This document shows, piece after piece, positions 20,642 through 30,692 of a DNA stretch of 64,000 bases. Source of the stretch: Planctomyces sp. SH-PL14. Its GTDB lineage: Bacteria > Planctomycetota > Planctomycetia > Planctomycetales > Planctomycetaceae. The stretch lies in assembly GCF_001610835.1 (NCBI RefSeq), contig NZ_CP011270.1:558001-622000 (forward strand). The letters run 5' to 3'. Both the position numbers and the translations under genes were made by a program. How positions within the stretch are numbered: the first letter of the stretch is position 1; the number at the start of each line of letters is the position of its first letter. The notes under the pieces are model-generated. The model was not told the origin of the DNA. It did not search any database and saw only the letters and a list, made by a program, of their open reading frames with translations.

Positions 20642-21766
20642 GTGTCTCAAGCCGCCTCGACCACCGTTTCCGTCAACCTCGGTGAGCGGAGCTACGACAT
20701 CCTGATCGCCGACGGCCTGCTCCCCGCTGCCGCCGGCCATGTCGCGCCGTGGGTCGACCGGCTCGGCCGCAAAGGAAAGCGGCAGGCGATCGTCATCACC
20801 GACCGGAACGTGGCGGCCCACGCCGATGGCGTCCGGAAAAGTCTCGACTCAGCCGGCTGGGAGACCGCAAGCGTCGTCGTCGAAGCAGGCGAAAACACGA
20901 AGCGGCTGGAAGTCGTCAGCCACTGTTACGACCGGCTCGTCGAACTGCGGGCGGACCGGCGGGCTGTCGTCTTCGCCGTCGGCGGCGGCGTCGTCGGAGA
21001 CCTCGCCGGATTCGTCGCCGCGACCTACAACCGCGGACTGCCGTTCATCCAGTGCCCGACGACGCTGCTCGCCGACGTCGACAGTTCCGTCGGCGGCAAG
21101 ACGGGGGTTAACCATCCCCAGGCGAAGAACCTCATCGGCGCGTTTCACCAACCGCTCGGCGTGCTGATCGACACGGCGGTCTTGGGAACGCTGCCGGATC
21201 GTGAGTACCGGGCGGGGCTGGCGGAAGTCGTGAAGTACGGCGTCATTCTCGACGCGGAGTTCTTCGACTGGCTCGAGGGTCACATCGCCGAGCTCAACGC
21301 CCGGGAGCCGGCGGCGCTCCGGTACGCCATCGCCCGGAGCTGCCGGCTCAAGGCGGATGTCGTCGAGCAGGACGAATACGAGCGGACCGGCCTGCGGGCG
21401 GTCCTGAACTACGGCCACACCTTTGCCCACGCCTTCGAGGCGATCGCGGGCTACGGCGAGCTGCTGCACGGCGAGGCGGTGTCGATCGGGATGCTCTACG
21501 CCAGCCGGCTGGCCGAGCGGCTGGGGCGGATCGACGCGGCGGCGACCGCGCGGCAGCTCTCCTTGCTGAGCGGGCTGCGGCTTCCGGTCTCGCTTCCGGC
21601 CGGGACGTGGCCCGCCGAGGAACTGATCGCCCGGATGCGGCTCGACAAGAAGTCCGAGTCGGGGCGGCTGCGGTTCGTCCTTCCGACGCGGATCGGTCAC
21701 GTCGAACTCGTCGATGGGGTGGAAGAGCCGCTGGTCCACGAACTTCTGACGAATTCCCTGGCCTGA
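20642..21766 (+). CDS. aroB: 3-dehydroquinate synthase
   Basis: 374 residues from GTG 20642. The NAD-binding and active-site motifs are all present: GGGVVGDLAGFVAATYNRG (residues 114-132), PTTLLADVDSSVGGKTGVN with the catalytic Lys, AEVVKYGVI with a metal-ligand Glu, NYGHTFAHAFE and LLHGEAVSIGM with the two zinc-ligand His. It converts DAHP to 3-dehydroquinate, step 2 of the shikimate pathway, in the cytoplasm. It begins 73 bases after the zinc-ribbon gene; an aroE-like gene lies 6 kb downstream on the other strand. Confidence 0.97.
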   Translation: MSQAASTTVSVNLGERSYDILIADGLLPAAAGHVAPWVDRLGRKGKRQAIVITDRNVAAHADGVRKSLDSAGWETASVVVEAGENTKRLEVVSHCYDRLVELRADRRAVVFAVGGGVVGDLAGFVAATYNRGLPFIQCPTTLLADVDSSVGGKTGVNHPQAKNLIGAFHQPLGVLIDTAVLGTLPDREYRAGLAEVVKYGVILDAEFFDWLEGHIAELNAREPAALRYAIARSCRLKADVVEQDEYERTGLRAVLNYGHTFAHAFEAIAGYGELLHGEAVSIGMLYASRLAERLGRIDAAATARQLSLLSGLRLPVSLPAGTWPAEELIARMRLDKKSESGRLRFVLPTRIGHVELVDGVEEPLVHELLTNSLA

Positions 21767-22093
21767 AGCGGCCCGGGAACGGCGAAGTCCGGCAGAATGT
21801 GCCGCCCGGGGCTCCAAAAGGCGAATTGGGTTTGCTGGCGGGAGACTGGTCTCTCCGGCGGGAATCCGTCGGCCTATACTCTTGGGGTCCGGAATTTCCG
21901 GTCGGAACCGGCTTCGGCGGCCGTTCCCCCGACGTCTCCGCCTCAGGAGAGGCGCTATGCTCCCACCGTCTGCCTGCGGCATCGCGACTGAGCGCGATCT
22001 CGGCTGCGTGTGGTGCTGCGCCGTCCGGACGGATTTCGGACGGACGGAACCGGTCCACCCGATCGGCCCGGAAGCCCCCGCTGCGAGGCCCGC
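21767..22093 (+). other. Gene-free stretch before the squalene-cyclase-like gene
   Basis: 327 bases with no convincing gene. A TATACT hexamer at about 21875-21880 could be a -10 box, but no good -35 partner is 16-18 bases upstream. Small ORFs here are GC-bias shadows. Confidence 0.4.
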
Positions 22094-24385
22094 ATGATCC
22101 TGGCGGCCCTCGATCTCACCGCGCAGCGGTGGCATGTCGTTGAGCTCGGGGTCGCAATCCTGCAGCCGGCGCTGGTGTTGTCGCTCTGCCTGGGGTTCGT
22201 CCTCGCTTCGGCCCACCTGATCACGATGCTCGGGACCCGCTGGGGAGACCGCGGGACCTCCTCGAAGGCCCTGTTCTTCTCGCTGGCCGTCCACGTTTCG
22301 TTCGCGTGCGGAATCATTGCCCTGATTCCGGAGTACCGGCAGCGGATCTTTTTCGCTGCCTCCCGCGACGCGGAGCATTTCGCCAAGGTCATTCCCCAGC
22401 CCGAGGGGCCGGCGGCAGCCGCCTCGAGCGGCCGCGGGACCGCCCAGCCGATCTGGGACCGCGTTCCGACGAAATCGCTCTCCAGCACCGCCCGGACGGC
22501 GATCGACGTCGACCGTCCGGCTGCGGAAGCGGCTCCCGACCGGATGGAATCGGCGCAGGCCTCCATCGCGCCGCAGCAGGCCATGTCGGTCCCGCTCCCG
22601 GACGCCGTGGAGCCGATCGTCAAACCGATGCCTCTGGAAGCGCCGACGGCGGCCCGCCCTGCCGACGCGAATCCGCTCGCCACCGAGGAGATTCAGGCCG
22701 AGGCCCGGAACGACGCCAAGCCTCGCAGCACGCCGTTCCGTCCGTCGCCGACCTTCGCCGATGCTCCCGCCGCGGAAATGCAGCGGCCCGATTCGGCAGC
22801 CGCCTCACGGCCCCAGGCGGACATCTCCGGCGTCGACAGCCTGGCTTCGCTCGACACGCCGGGACGTAATCAGCTTCCGCAGGCGACTCCGACGCCGAAT
22901 CTGTCCGAAGCCGCACCGACCGGCGGCCGCATGTCGCCGGCTCCCCCGACGCTCCTGGAAACCTCCGAAAACGGGATCGCGATCCCCCAGCCGGGCCCCG
23001 CATCGAATCGTCCCGGCGTCTCTTCGAGTATTGCCCGCCTCGGGACGGGGATGGGACCGGGCCGCGGGATGACGGAAAGCGGCGCCCCCGAGCGGTTCCG
23101 TCCTTCGGAATCCGGCGCCGGCGGAGCGGCGGAACCGGGCACGGGAACCGGACGAAACGTCGAAGGGAACCTCGCCCGGATCGACGGGCTGCCGCAGCTC
23201 ACCCCGTCGCTGCCGACGATGCTCCGCGATCCGCTCGCTCCGGTCTCGCCCGGAAGCGGCAAGACCCCGGCCGCGTATCAACTGCGGGCCAAAGAACAGC
23301 GTGACCGGGCGGTCGTCGAGTTCGGCGGCTCCGATGCCACCGAGGCGGCGGTCGACTTGAGCCTCAACTATCTCACGTCGGTCCAGCGGCCCGAGGGCTA
23401 CTGGGATGCCCAAGCCCACGGGGCGGGACGGGTCCGGATCGACTCCGAGGGGGTCGACCGGCACAACGTCGGCCGGGAGTCGGACGTCGGCGTGACGGCG
23501 CTCGCGGTCCTCGCGTACCTGGGGAAGATGAACACGACCGAGGAGGGACCGCATTCGCAAGCGGTGACGAAGGCGCTCCGCTGGCTCGCCGAAGGGCAGC
23601 GGGCCGACGGGTTCCTGGGCCGCAATGCCTCCGAATACAGCGCCATGTATTGCCACGGGATCGCGACCTTTGCGCTGGCGGAAGCGTACGCCCTGTCGCA
23701 GGACAAGGTGGCGAACGCCTGGCTTCGCGGGCCGCTCAGCAACGCCGTGAAGTACACACTCTCGTGCCAGCTCCAGGACGGCGGGTGGCGGTATCTCCGC
23801 GGTCAGCCGGATGGCGACATGAGCATGTTCGGCTGGCAGCTGATGTCCCTCCGCAGCGCCGAGGCGGCGGGGGTGGAGGTTCCGTCAGACGCCAAGGCAA
23901 AGATGATCCAGTTCCTGCAGAACAGGAGCACGGGGAGAAGCGGCGGGCTGGCGGCGTATCGTGCCGGGGAGCAGGTCACCCCCGTCATGACCGCAGAGGC
24001 CCTCTTCTGCAAGCAGATGCTGGGGATGCGGCGGACAAATCCGTCGAGCGAGGAGGCGGTGACCTACCTCCAGCAGGCTCTCCCCAACCGCGAGAAGTAC
24101 AACCTGTACTACTGGTACTACGGCACGCTGGCGATGTTCCAGCACGGCGGAGAGCCGTGGGGATCCTGGAACGGCTCGATGCGGGACCTTCTCGTCTCCG
24201 AGCAGATCAAAACCGGCCGCAACGCCGGGAGCTGGGATCCAATTGACCGCTGGGGAGGATCGGGAGGCCGGATCTATTCGACCGCGATGGCGACGATGTG
24301 CCTCGAGGTCTACTACCGCTACCTGCCGCTCTATCGGGGCGTTGCCACGGAAGCCCCGCGACGCGGGCCCGCTCCCGTCGAGTGA
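22094..24385 (+). CDS. Membrane-anchored squalene-cyclase/prenyltransferase-like repeat protein
   Basis: 763 residues from the ATG at 22094. One or two membrane helices lie near the N-terminus (LQPALVLSLCLGFVLASAHL and FFSLAVHVSFACGIIALI), then about 270 residues of Pro/Ala-rich, disordered-looking sequence. From about residue 420 onward there is an alpha/alpha-barrel-like region with squalene-oxidase repeats: LNYLTSVQRPEGYWDAQAHG, TALAVLAYLG, ALRWLAEGQRADGFLG and LSCQLQDGGWRYLRGQPDG. Such repeats also occur in alpha-macroglobulins and cobalamin-binding proteins. The cyclase catalytic DxDD motif was not seen, so a binding or structural role is more likely than catalysis. The gene ends just before a terminator shared with the convergent gene. 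Confidence 0.8.
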   Translation: MILAALDLTAQRWHVVELGVAILQPALVLSLCLGFVLASAHLITMLGTRWGDRGTSSKALFFSLAVHVSFACGIIALIPEYRQRIFFAASRDAEHFAKVIPQPEGPAAAASSGRGTAQPIWDRVPTKSLSSTARTAIDVDRPAAEAAPDRMESAQASIAPQQAMSVPLPDAVEPIVKPMPLEAPTAARPADANPLATEEIQAEARNDAKPRSTPFRPSPTFADAPAAEMQRPDSAAASRPQADISGVDSLASLDTPGRNQLPQATPTPNLSEAAPTGGRMSPAPPTLLETSENGIAIPQPGPASNRPGVSSSIARLGTGMGPGRGMTESGAPERFRPSESGAGGAAEPGTGTGRNVEGNLARIDGLPQLTPSLPTMLRDPLAPVSPGSGKTPAAYQLRAKEQRDRAVVEFGGSDATEAAVDLSLNYLTSVQRPEGYWDAQAHGAGRVRIDSEGVDRHNVGRESDVGVTALAVLAYLGKMNTTEEGPHSQAVTKALRWLAEGQRADGFLGRNASEYSAMYCHGIATFALAEAYALSQDKVANAWLRGPLSNAVKYTLSCQLQDGGWRYLRGQPDGDMSMFGWQLMSLRSAEAAGVEVPSDAKAKMIQFLQNRSTGRSGGLAAYRAGEQVTPVMTAEALFCKQMLGMRRTNPSSEEAVTYLQQALPNREKYNLYYWYYGTLAMFQHGGEPWGSWNGSMRDLLVSEQIKTGRNAGSWDPIDRWGGSGGRIYSTAMATMCLEVYYRYLPLYRGVATEAPRRGPAPVE

Positions 24386-24407
24386 GCCGGCTGGGGCGCA
24401 GAGCCTC

Positions 24408-24439
24408 AAAAAGAGCGAGGCAGCCGCGTGCTGCCTCGC
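24408..24439 (-). terminator. Rho-independent terminator (minus strand)
   Basis: On the minus strand GCGAGGCAG pairs with CTGCCTCGC across a 7-base loop (24415-24439) and is followed by CTCTTTTTG. It terminates the 24464-24949 gene; read from the plus strand the stem could also stop the convergent gene. Confidence 0.88.
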
Positions 24440-24463
24440 CGTTCGTCGGAATTCCCGCCTGGG

Positions 24464-24949
24464 TCACGCCCCCTGCATCAGCTGCCACTGGCCGTAGAGG
24501 CCCAGCGCGATCGCCGCCACGACCGCGAGCATGAAGAAGACCAGGAGCGTGTAGATCAGAGCGTACATGCTGTTGAGCGAGCCGAGGCCGTTCATCAGGT
24601 GGCTGATGTCGTTGTTCTCGGTCGCGGAGATCTTCCGGAAGGACGCCCCGGCGCCCCGCGTCCATCCGCCGAGGCAAAGGTACAGCAGGCTCGAAATGCC
24701 GGCGTTCGCCGCGAAGCCCCACAGATGGTGCTGCGGAGGAAGCGTTTCCAGCTTGGCTTTCACCTCCGCCGGGACATTTGCCATGACGTCCGGGGGAAGG
24801 TTGTTGCGGTAGATCGCAGCAATGATCAGGGCCGTCACGAGCAGGTGAAGGATGCCGACGATGATGAAGAACGCTCCGACCCCCTTCATTTTGGAGCCCA
24901 GGGCACCAATCAGCGAGTTCTGGTCGGCTGTGAATTCGTACTGCGGCAT
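24464..24949 (-). CDS. Hypothetical multi-pass membrane protein
   Basis: 161 residues, beginning MPQYEFTADQNSLIGALG with AAAGG about nine bases upstream of the ATG. There are three probable helices: GVGAFFIIVGILHLLVTALIIAAI, a weaker WGFAANAGISSLLYLCLGG and ALIYTLLVFFMLAVVAAIALG. The loop FRKISATENNDISHLMNGLG is polar. The fold and length resemble small planctomycete membrane proteins without a known role. It is transcribed alone, with an intrinsic terminator after it. Confidence 0.75.
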   Translation of the reverse strand: MPQYEFTADQNSLIGALGSKMKGVGAFFIIVGILHLLVTALIIAAIYRNNLPPDVMANVPAEVKAKLETLPPQHHLWGFAANAGISSLLYLCLGGWTRGAGASFRKISATENNDISHLMNGLGSLNSMYALIYTLLVFFMLAVVAAIALGLYGQWQLMQGA

Positions 24950-25142
24950 GGGAGCGACCTTTCGAAGGGACTGGGGGCCGGACAGCGATTCGGAGGTTCA
25001 GACACCGCCGGCTCGCGCAGGAGCAACGAAGCAAATTCGTTGCCGGATCATTTTCCGTCAGTGAGTTTGGCCGTCGGCGAAGAGGCGATGAATTCGCGGG
25101 AGACGATTCGGGAGGCCGGCTACGGCCAATGGCTTGAAGCGT

Positions 25143-25460
25143 CCTTGCCGGACGGACTGTCATAGCTCAAACCCAACGTGCGACGGCAGCCGGGGTCAAG
25201 GGGGCACCCCCTTGCCGCCGGAGGCACTTCGATGAGGAACCGTGGTACGCAACGGATGTCCGGTTTGTGGTACCGGCGTTGAGGACTCCCTCAAAATACA
25301 CCGCTGGCGTCGCAATCCCCGCGGGTTGGTGAGGGGGCATACGGCACGCTGTCCGCGATTGGACACGTGCTCCTTCAGACATCTCTCGACGAGAGGGCCT
25401 CCGGCGGGCAAGGAGGCGTTGCCCCCTTGCATCCCCCACCAGGGTGCCCCTGGACCCGGT
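25143..25460 (-). repeat. Dispersed ~310-bp structured repeat, copy 5
   Basis: Full-length minus-strand copy. The tail module (GCGTCCTTGCCGGACGG on plus) begins at about 25141 and the head ends GGACCCGGT at 25460, 33 bases from the photolyase stop. The rest of the gap 24950-25142 shows nothing I recognise. Confidence 0.93.
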
Positions 25461-25493
25461 TCTTGGGCCGGAGAGGCTGGGGGACACTAAAAC

Positions 25494-26954
25494 TCAGTCG
25501 CGGGCTTCCTTCGTCTTCGCCAGAGCCTCGAGAGCCTCCACCCGCGCGGCGGCGTGGTCGACCATCGGCTGGGGGTAAGTTTCTCCCAGGACGACACCCG
25601 CCCCGCTCAGGACTTCGGGGGCAGCCGTCCATGGCTCGTGAATCACGTCCGCGGGGAGCTTGGCCAACTCCGGCACCCACTGGCGAATGTAGCTCCCCTC
25701 CGGATCGTACCTTCTCCCCTGCATGATGGGGTTAAAGATGCGGAAGTAGGGTGAGGCGTCCGCTCCACAACCCGAAATCCACTGCCAGCCGAGCGTGTTG
25801 TTGGCGAGATCCGCGTCGACGAGCGTGTCCCAGAACCATTCCGCTCCCGCCTGCCAGGACTGAAGCAGGTCCTTCGTCAGGAACGAGCCGACAATCATCC
25901 GCACGCGGTTGTGCATCCAACCGGTCCGCCAGAGCTGCCGCATTCCGGCATCGACGATCGGGTAGCCGGTCAGGCCCCGCTGCCACGTCCTGAGCGGCCG
26001 CTGGGCGTACTTCCAGGGAAATGCTTCGAACTTGGACTTCAGCGGAGCCCGGTCGGTCTGGGGGAAGTGATAAAGGACGGCGTGGGCGAACTCGCGCCAA
26101 CCGATTTCGGCCAGGAAAACCCGCGGCCCCTCCGGCAACCGGGACCATTCCTGCGGTGTGACTCCGAACTCGTCGAGAACAGCCTGGGCGATCTGCCGCG
26201 GGGTGATCTCGCCGAAATGAAGATGCGGCGAGAGAGCAGAGGTGCCGTCGAGGTCGGGTCGGTTCCGAAGGTCGTGGTACTGAGCCGCGATCCCCAGGAG
26301 ATGCCGGAGCCGCTTGTGGGCTCCCTCCTCCCCCGGCTTCCAGGTGGGCCCGAACTCCGCATCCCAGGGGATCTTGGGGAGCAGCCCAAGGTCGGCGACC
26401 TCCTGCGAACGGACCCGCCGCGGCGGGGGCGTGAGGTGCCGCGGGGTGGGGATCGCCTGGGGCAACCCCGACTCCTCGATCCGGGCGACGCAGGACCTCC
26501 AGAACGGCGTAAAGACCTGGAACGGCTCGTGGCTCTTGTTGAGGAGCGTCGAAGGATCGAAGAGCGTCCGGCCGGGAAAGATCCGAACCTTGAGCCCGCG
26601 CTTCTGGAGATCTTTTCGCAGATCGCTCTGCAGCGCCGCTGTGTGGGGCTCGTAGCGGGCGGACCAGTAGACCGATTCGGCGCCGGTTTCCTTCGCGATC
26701 GCTTGAACGGTCTCGGACACGTCTCCCGAGCGGATCACGAGCGGTGCTCCCCGGCCGGCGAGACGCTCCTGCAGAGCCAGGAGGGAATGGTGCAGCCACC
26801 ACCGCGACGCGGCGCCGGGAGCCCAGGGCTTCTCGTCGGCGGGAGACCAGACGAACAGCGGACAGACCCAGTCCGCCTCGGTTCGCGCCGCGTGGAGGGC
26901 CGGGTGGTCCTCGATCCGCAGGTCGTTCTGAAACAGGAGGAGAGAACCCGCCAT
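25494..26954 (-). CDS. phrB: Deoxyribodipyrimidine photolyase
   Basis: 486 residues from the ATG at 26954 (MAGSLLLFQNDLRIEDHPAL); an upstream TTG would add 47 residues with no match. The N-terminal alpha/beta antenna domain is followed by the FAD domain with RPDLDGTSALSPHLHFGEIT, WRTGWMHNRVRMIVGSFLTK, WQAGAEWFWDTLVDADLANN and WISGCGADASPYFRIFNP, the signature of class I CPD photolyases. It repairs cyclobutane pyrimidine dimers using blue light. A cryptochrome role cannot be excluded from sequence alone. The ubiA-like gene lies 82 bases upstream on the same strand, so the two may be cotranscribed. Confidence 0.95.
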   Translation of the reverse strand: MAGSLLLFQNDLRIEDHPALHAARTEADWVCPLFVWSPADEKPWAPGAASRWWLHHSLLALQERLAGRGAPLVIRSGDVSETVQAIAKETGAESVYWSARYEPHTAALQSDLRKDLQKRGLKVRIFPGRTLFDPSTLLNKSHEPFQVFTPFWRSCVARIEESGLPQAIPTPRHLTPPPRRVRSQEVADLGLLPKIPWDAEFGPTWKPGEEGAHKRLRHLLGIAAQYHDLRNRPDLDGTSALSPHLHFGEITPRQIAQAVLDEFGVTPQEWSRLPEGPRVFLAEIGWREFAHAVLYHFPQTDRAPLKSKFEAFPWKYAQRPLRTWQRGLTGYPIVDAGMRQLWRTGWMHNRVRMIVGSFLTKDLLQSWQAGAEWFWDTLVDADLANNTLGWQWISGCGADASPYFRIFNPIMQGRRYDPEGSYIRQWVPELAKLPADVIHEPWTAAPEVLSGAGVVLGETYPQPMVDHAAARVEALEALAKTKEARD

Positions 26955-27036
26955 GAAAGCCTGTCTTGCAGAAGCTCCAACCGTAGGTCGACTGACTGTG
27001 CGCCGCCCCCTTGGCGTCACGCCCAAGAACGGGGCT

Positions 27037-27915
27037 TCAAGTTCCGCCGCGGCTGGCCAGGACGTCGATCGCCCCCAGCAGCAGGATGCCGACACTGATA
27101 ACGGCGTTGACCTGGAAGAACGCCACGTTGACGCGGGCCAGATTGTCCGGCCGGACGAGGGAGTGCTCGTAAACGAGGAGCAGTGAAAAGACGATCACTC
27201 CTCCCAGGAAGATCGGTCCCAGTCCCGCAGCCCACCAGAGGCCGAAGAGGCACAGGCTCGTCAGGACATGGCTCAACGCTGCGAGCCGCAGGGCCCGCGC
27301 CACTCCGAACCGGGCCGGGATGCTGAACAGCTTTCGTTCGCGATCAAAGTCCGCGTCCTGCGTCGCGTAGAGGATGTCGAAGCCTCCGACCCAGAAGAAG
27401 ATCACCGCCGCCATCAGGACGGCAGGCCACTCGACCGTCCCGCGGATCGCGATCCAGGTGGCGATCGGCGAGAGCATCAGGGCGGCGCTGAGCCAGTAGT
27501 GGCACCACGCGGTCCACCGTTTGGCGTAGGAGTACCCGAGTAGAAACAGCAGTACGGGGACCGAGAGGATCAGCGGCCAGCGGTTCGGCAGGAAGAGGAG
27601 CGTCGCGGCAATGAACGCCGCGCTGTTGACGACGGTGAAGGCCGCCACCGACCGGGCGGTGAGGAGCCCGGCCGGAATGTGCCGGCGGGCGGTCCGCGGG
27701 TTGTCCTGGTCGATGTCCCTGTCGACGAGGCGGTTGAACGCCATCGCGGCCGAACGGGCGGTCACCATGCAGATCAGGATCCCGATCAGCTCCTGCCAGC
27801 GGAACGGATGATTCCGCCACGCCAGGATCGCCGCAAAGAGGGCGAACGGGAGGGCGAAGACCGTATGGCTGAAACGGATCAGCTCGAGAATATGCCGGAC
27901 AGTCTGAAACATCAC
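27037..27915 (-). CDS. mqnP: UbiA-family prenyltransferase (menaquinone-type)
   Basis: 292 residues, multi-pass membrane enzyme. The first Asp-rich motif is N61-x3-D65-x3-D69 in AFNRLVDRDIDQDNPRTARR and the second is in DILYATQDADFDRE. The N-terminus ELIRFSHTVFALPFALFA is typical of the 4-hydroxybenzoate/futalosine-pathway prenyltransferase group. It would attach a polyprenyl chain to an aromatic quinone precursor. Planctomycetes often make menaquinone by the futalosine route, which is why MqnP is preferred over UbiA, but no other mqn or ubi gene is in the window to confirm it. The start may be Met1 or Met2. Confidence 0.85.
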   Translation of the reverse strand: MMFQTVRHILELIRFSHTVFALPFALFAAILAWRNHPFRWQELIGILICMVTARSAAMAFNRLVDRDIDQDNPRTARRHIPAGLLTARSVAAFTVVNSAAFIAATLLFLPNRWPLILSVPVLLFLLGYSYAKRWTAWCHYWLSAALMLSPIATWIAIRGTVEWPAVLMAAVIFFWVGGFDILYATQDADFDRERKLFSIPARFGVARALRLAALSHVLTSLCLFGLWWAAGLGPIFLGGVIVFSLLLVYEHSLVRPDNLARVNVAFFQVNAVISVGILLLGAIDVLASRGGT

Positions 27916-28021
27916 TCGGTATCAGGTAGGGAGCAAACGACGGCTCGGACGAACGGACCGTCGCCGCTCACGCTCCCGACCGCAAACGGCTGCCGCATTC
28001 AACTGGTTTCTGGCCTTGTTT

Positions 28022-28106
28022 GGAAACTGACCGTGCTAGACCGAAGCGCGAGCGAAGGAATTCGCGGCTCGTCGCTCGCTTGCGCGTCGGGCTAGTGTGA
28101 GTTTCC
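28022..28106. repeat. Palindromic spacer with GGAAACT arms
   Basis: GGAAACTGACCGTGCTAGAC on the left is matched, with small bulges, by the reverse complement of GGGCTAGTGTGAGTTTCC on the right (ending 28106). The inner arms (GAAGCGCGAGCGA and TCGCTCGCTTGCGCG) also pair. The CTAGCCCGACGCG-type arm resembles palindromic spacers I associate with planctomycete genomes. It lies between aroE and the ubiA-like gene, both on the minus strand. Confidence 0.75.
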
Positions 28107-28115
28107 AGGCAGTGT

Positions 28116-28973
<858 letters not shown>

Positions 28974-29062
28974 GGAGTTTTCAGAGGGTTGGGGACGCGG
29001 CGCTGTCGAAACCGGCTGCGATTCTGGAAGCAAAGTGGCGAGAGGTCAAATCCGTCTCATCT

Positions 29063-29371
29063 ACCGGGTCCAGGGGCACCCTGGTGGGGGATGCAAGGGG
29101 GCAACGCCCCTTTGCCCGCCGGAGGCCTGGCCGTCGAGAGATGTCTGAAGGAGATCGTATCCAGACGCGGACGACGTGCCGGATGCCCCCTCACCAACAC
29201 GCTGGGATTCCAGAGCGAGCGGTGAGCCCTCAACGCCGGTTCCCAAAAGCGTACGTCCGTTGTGTACTACGGTTCCTCGTGGAAGCGCCTCCGGCGGCAA
29301 AGGGGTGAGACCCCCTTGACCCCAGTGGCCGTCGCACGATGGGTTTGAGCGTGCAGAGCCGTGCCGGCAAG
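29063..29371 (+). repeat. Dispersed ~310-bp structured repeat, copy 6
   Basis: Full-length plus-strand copy from CCGGGTCCAGGGGCACCCTGG to GCCGGCAAGTACG. It lies between the divergent aroE and holB genes, within 90 bases of the aroE start and 120 of the holB start, so it is in a promoter region. Bases 29372-29492 hold no recognisable feature. Confidence 0.92.
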
Positions 29372-29492
29372 TACGCCGTTCGAGCAATCGGCAAATGCCT
29401 TGCTGGCGACATTCCGAATGGCCTCGCTGACGTCCGCTCCCATTCCCCGCTACGCTCCAGAGTTCCGAGACACACAAAAGCACATCGCCACC

Positions 29493-30491
29493 ATGGTTTG
29501 GGACGACTTCCGGGGACACCGGGAACAGATCGAAATGTTTCGCCGAGCGGTCGACCGCGGCCGGACCGCCCACGCGTTCCTCCTCATCGGTCCGGCCGGG
29601 ATCGGAAAGCGACTCTTCGCCCGCAACATCGCACAGTGCCTGTTCTGCACCCGGACCGCAAACGCCGACCTCGACGCCTGTGGCACCTGCCCCGCCTGCC
29701 AGCAGGTTCAAGCGGAAACGCATCCCGACCTGCTTCAGATCGGCTGCCCCGAAGGAAAGAGCGAGCTCCCCATCGAACTCCTCGTCGGGACGCCAGACCG
29801 CCGCGGCCGCGAAGGACTCTGCCATGACCTCTCGCTGCGGCCAATGTCGGCCGATCGGAAAGTCGCGATCCTCGACGACGCCGACCTGATGAACGAGGCG
29901 AGCGCCAACGCCCTCCTCAAAACGCTGGAAGAGCCCCCCGCCGGTTCCATCCTGTTCCTGATCACGCCGGCCGTCGAACCGATCCTCCCCACGATCCGCT
30001 CCCGCTGCCAGCCCATCCGGTTCCATCCGCTGGCGGAATCCGAAGTGGCCGACCTGCTGGTGGCGCACGGAGACGAAACCGATCCGCAGGCCGCCGCGAT
30101 CATCGCCCGCATGAGCGAAGGAAGCCTGGCAGTCGCCGCGCAGCTCCTCGACGAAGGGGTCCGCGGCCTGCGGTCGCGGCTGGAAGAGGTTCTTCGAGGG
30201 ACCGGCACGGACGCGATGGCGGCGGCCAAGAGCGTCACCGAGGCGGTCGAGGAGCTTGCCAAGGACCTCCCGACGCAGCGCCGCCACGCGGGCTGGCTCA
30301 TCCGCTTTGCCGTCCAGTTCTATACCTCGCAGCTCGAATCGGCCTCGGACGAGACGGCGGACCGCCTGGTCCGGCAGATGGAACGGTGCCTGGAAGCCCA
30401 GGAGCACATCGACGGAGCGATGCCGATTCCCCTCTGCCTTGAGGGCCTCTGCGTCGACCTGGCGCGACTGGGACGCGGGGCTGTCTTGTAG
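29493..30491 (+). CDS. holB: DNA polymerase III delta-prime subunit
   Basis: 332 residues from the ATG at 29493. It opens MVWDDFRGHREQIEMFRRAV, has a P-loop-like GPAGIGKR (residues 33-40) and a zinc-binding cluster with Cys52, Cys63, Cys66 and Cys69 (FCTRTANADLDACGTCPACQ). It continues with ILDDADLMNEASANALLKTL and EEPPAGSILFLIT, followed by the SRCQPIRF sensor region. Together with delta and tau/gamma this AAA+ subunit loads the sliding clamp at replication forks. Arg40 replaces the usual Thr/Ser of the P-loop, so it probably does not hydrolyse ATP, as in other delta-prime subunits. An extended start at 29361 is not supported. Confidence 0.93.
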   Translation: MVWDDFRGHREQIEMFRRAVDRGRTAHAFLLIGPAGIGKRLFARNIAQCLFCTRTANADLDACGTCPACQQVQAETHPDLLQIGCPEGKSELPIELLVGTPDRRGREGLCHDLSLRPMSADRKVAILDDADLMNEASANALLKTLEEPPAGSILFLITPAVEPILPTIRSRCQPIRFHPLAESEVADLLVAHGDETDPQAAAIIARMSEGSLAVAAQLLDEGVRGLRSRLEEVLRGTGTDAMAAAKSVTEAVEELAKDLPTQRRHAGWLIRFAVQFYTSQLESASDETADRLVRQMERCLEAQEHIDGAMPIPLCLEGLCVDLARLGRGAVL

Positions 30492-30523
30492 CTGTGTACG
30501 CAACTCGCGACGGGCGAGTGACT

Positions 30524-30624
30524 TTAAACACAAAGACACCAAGGAGGCACGAAGGGGACAAAGGCCTGACCTCACCTTGTGCGCCTTGGTGCACTTCGTG
30601 AGATCTTTGTGTCTTGGTGTTTAA
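30524..30624. repeat. Palindromic spacer with TTAAACAC arms
   Basis: TTAAACACAAAGACACCAAG (30524 on) is mirrored by CTTTGTGTCTTGGTGTTTAA (to 30624) as an imperfect inverted repeat of about 35 bases per arm, with CACGAAG and CTTCGTG inner arms. It follows holB and could form a long hairpin or cruciform. Confidence 0.8.
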
Positions 30625-30692
30625 CTCTTCATCCTCACCAAATCAGACGGTGACAATGCCGCAAGCCGCTGCCGTTTGATATCGTTTTCCCC

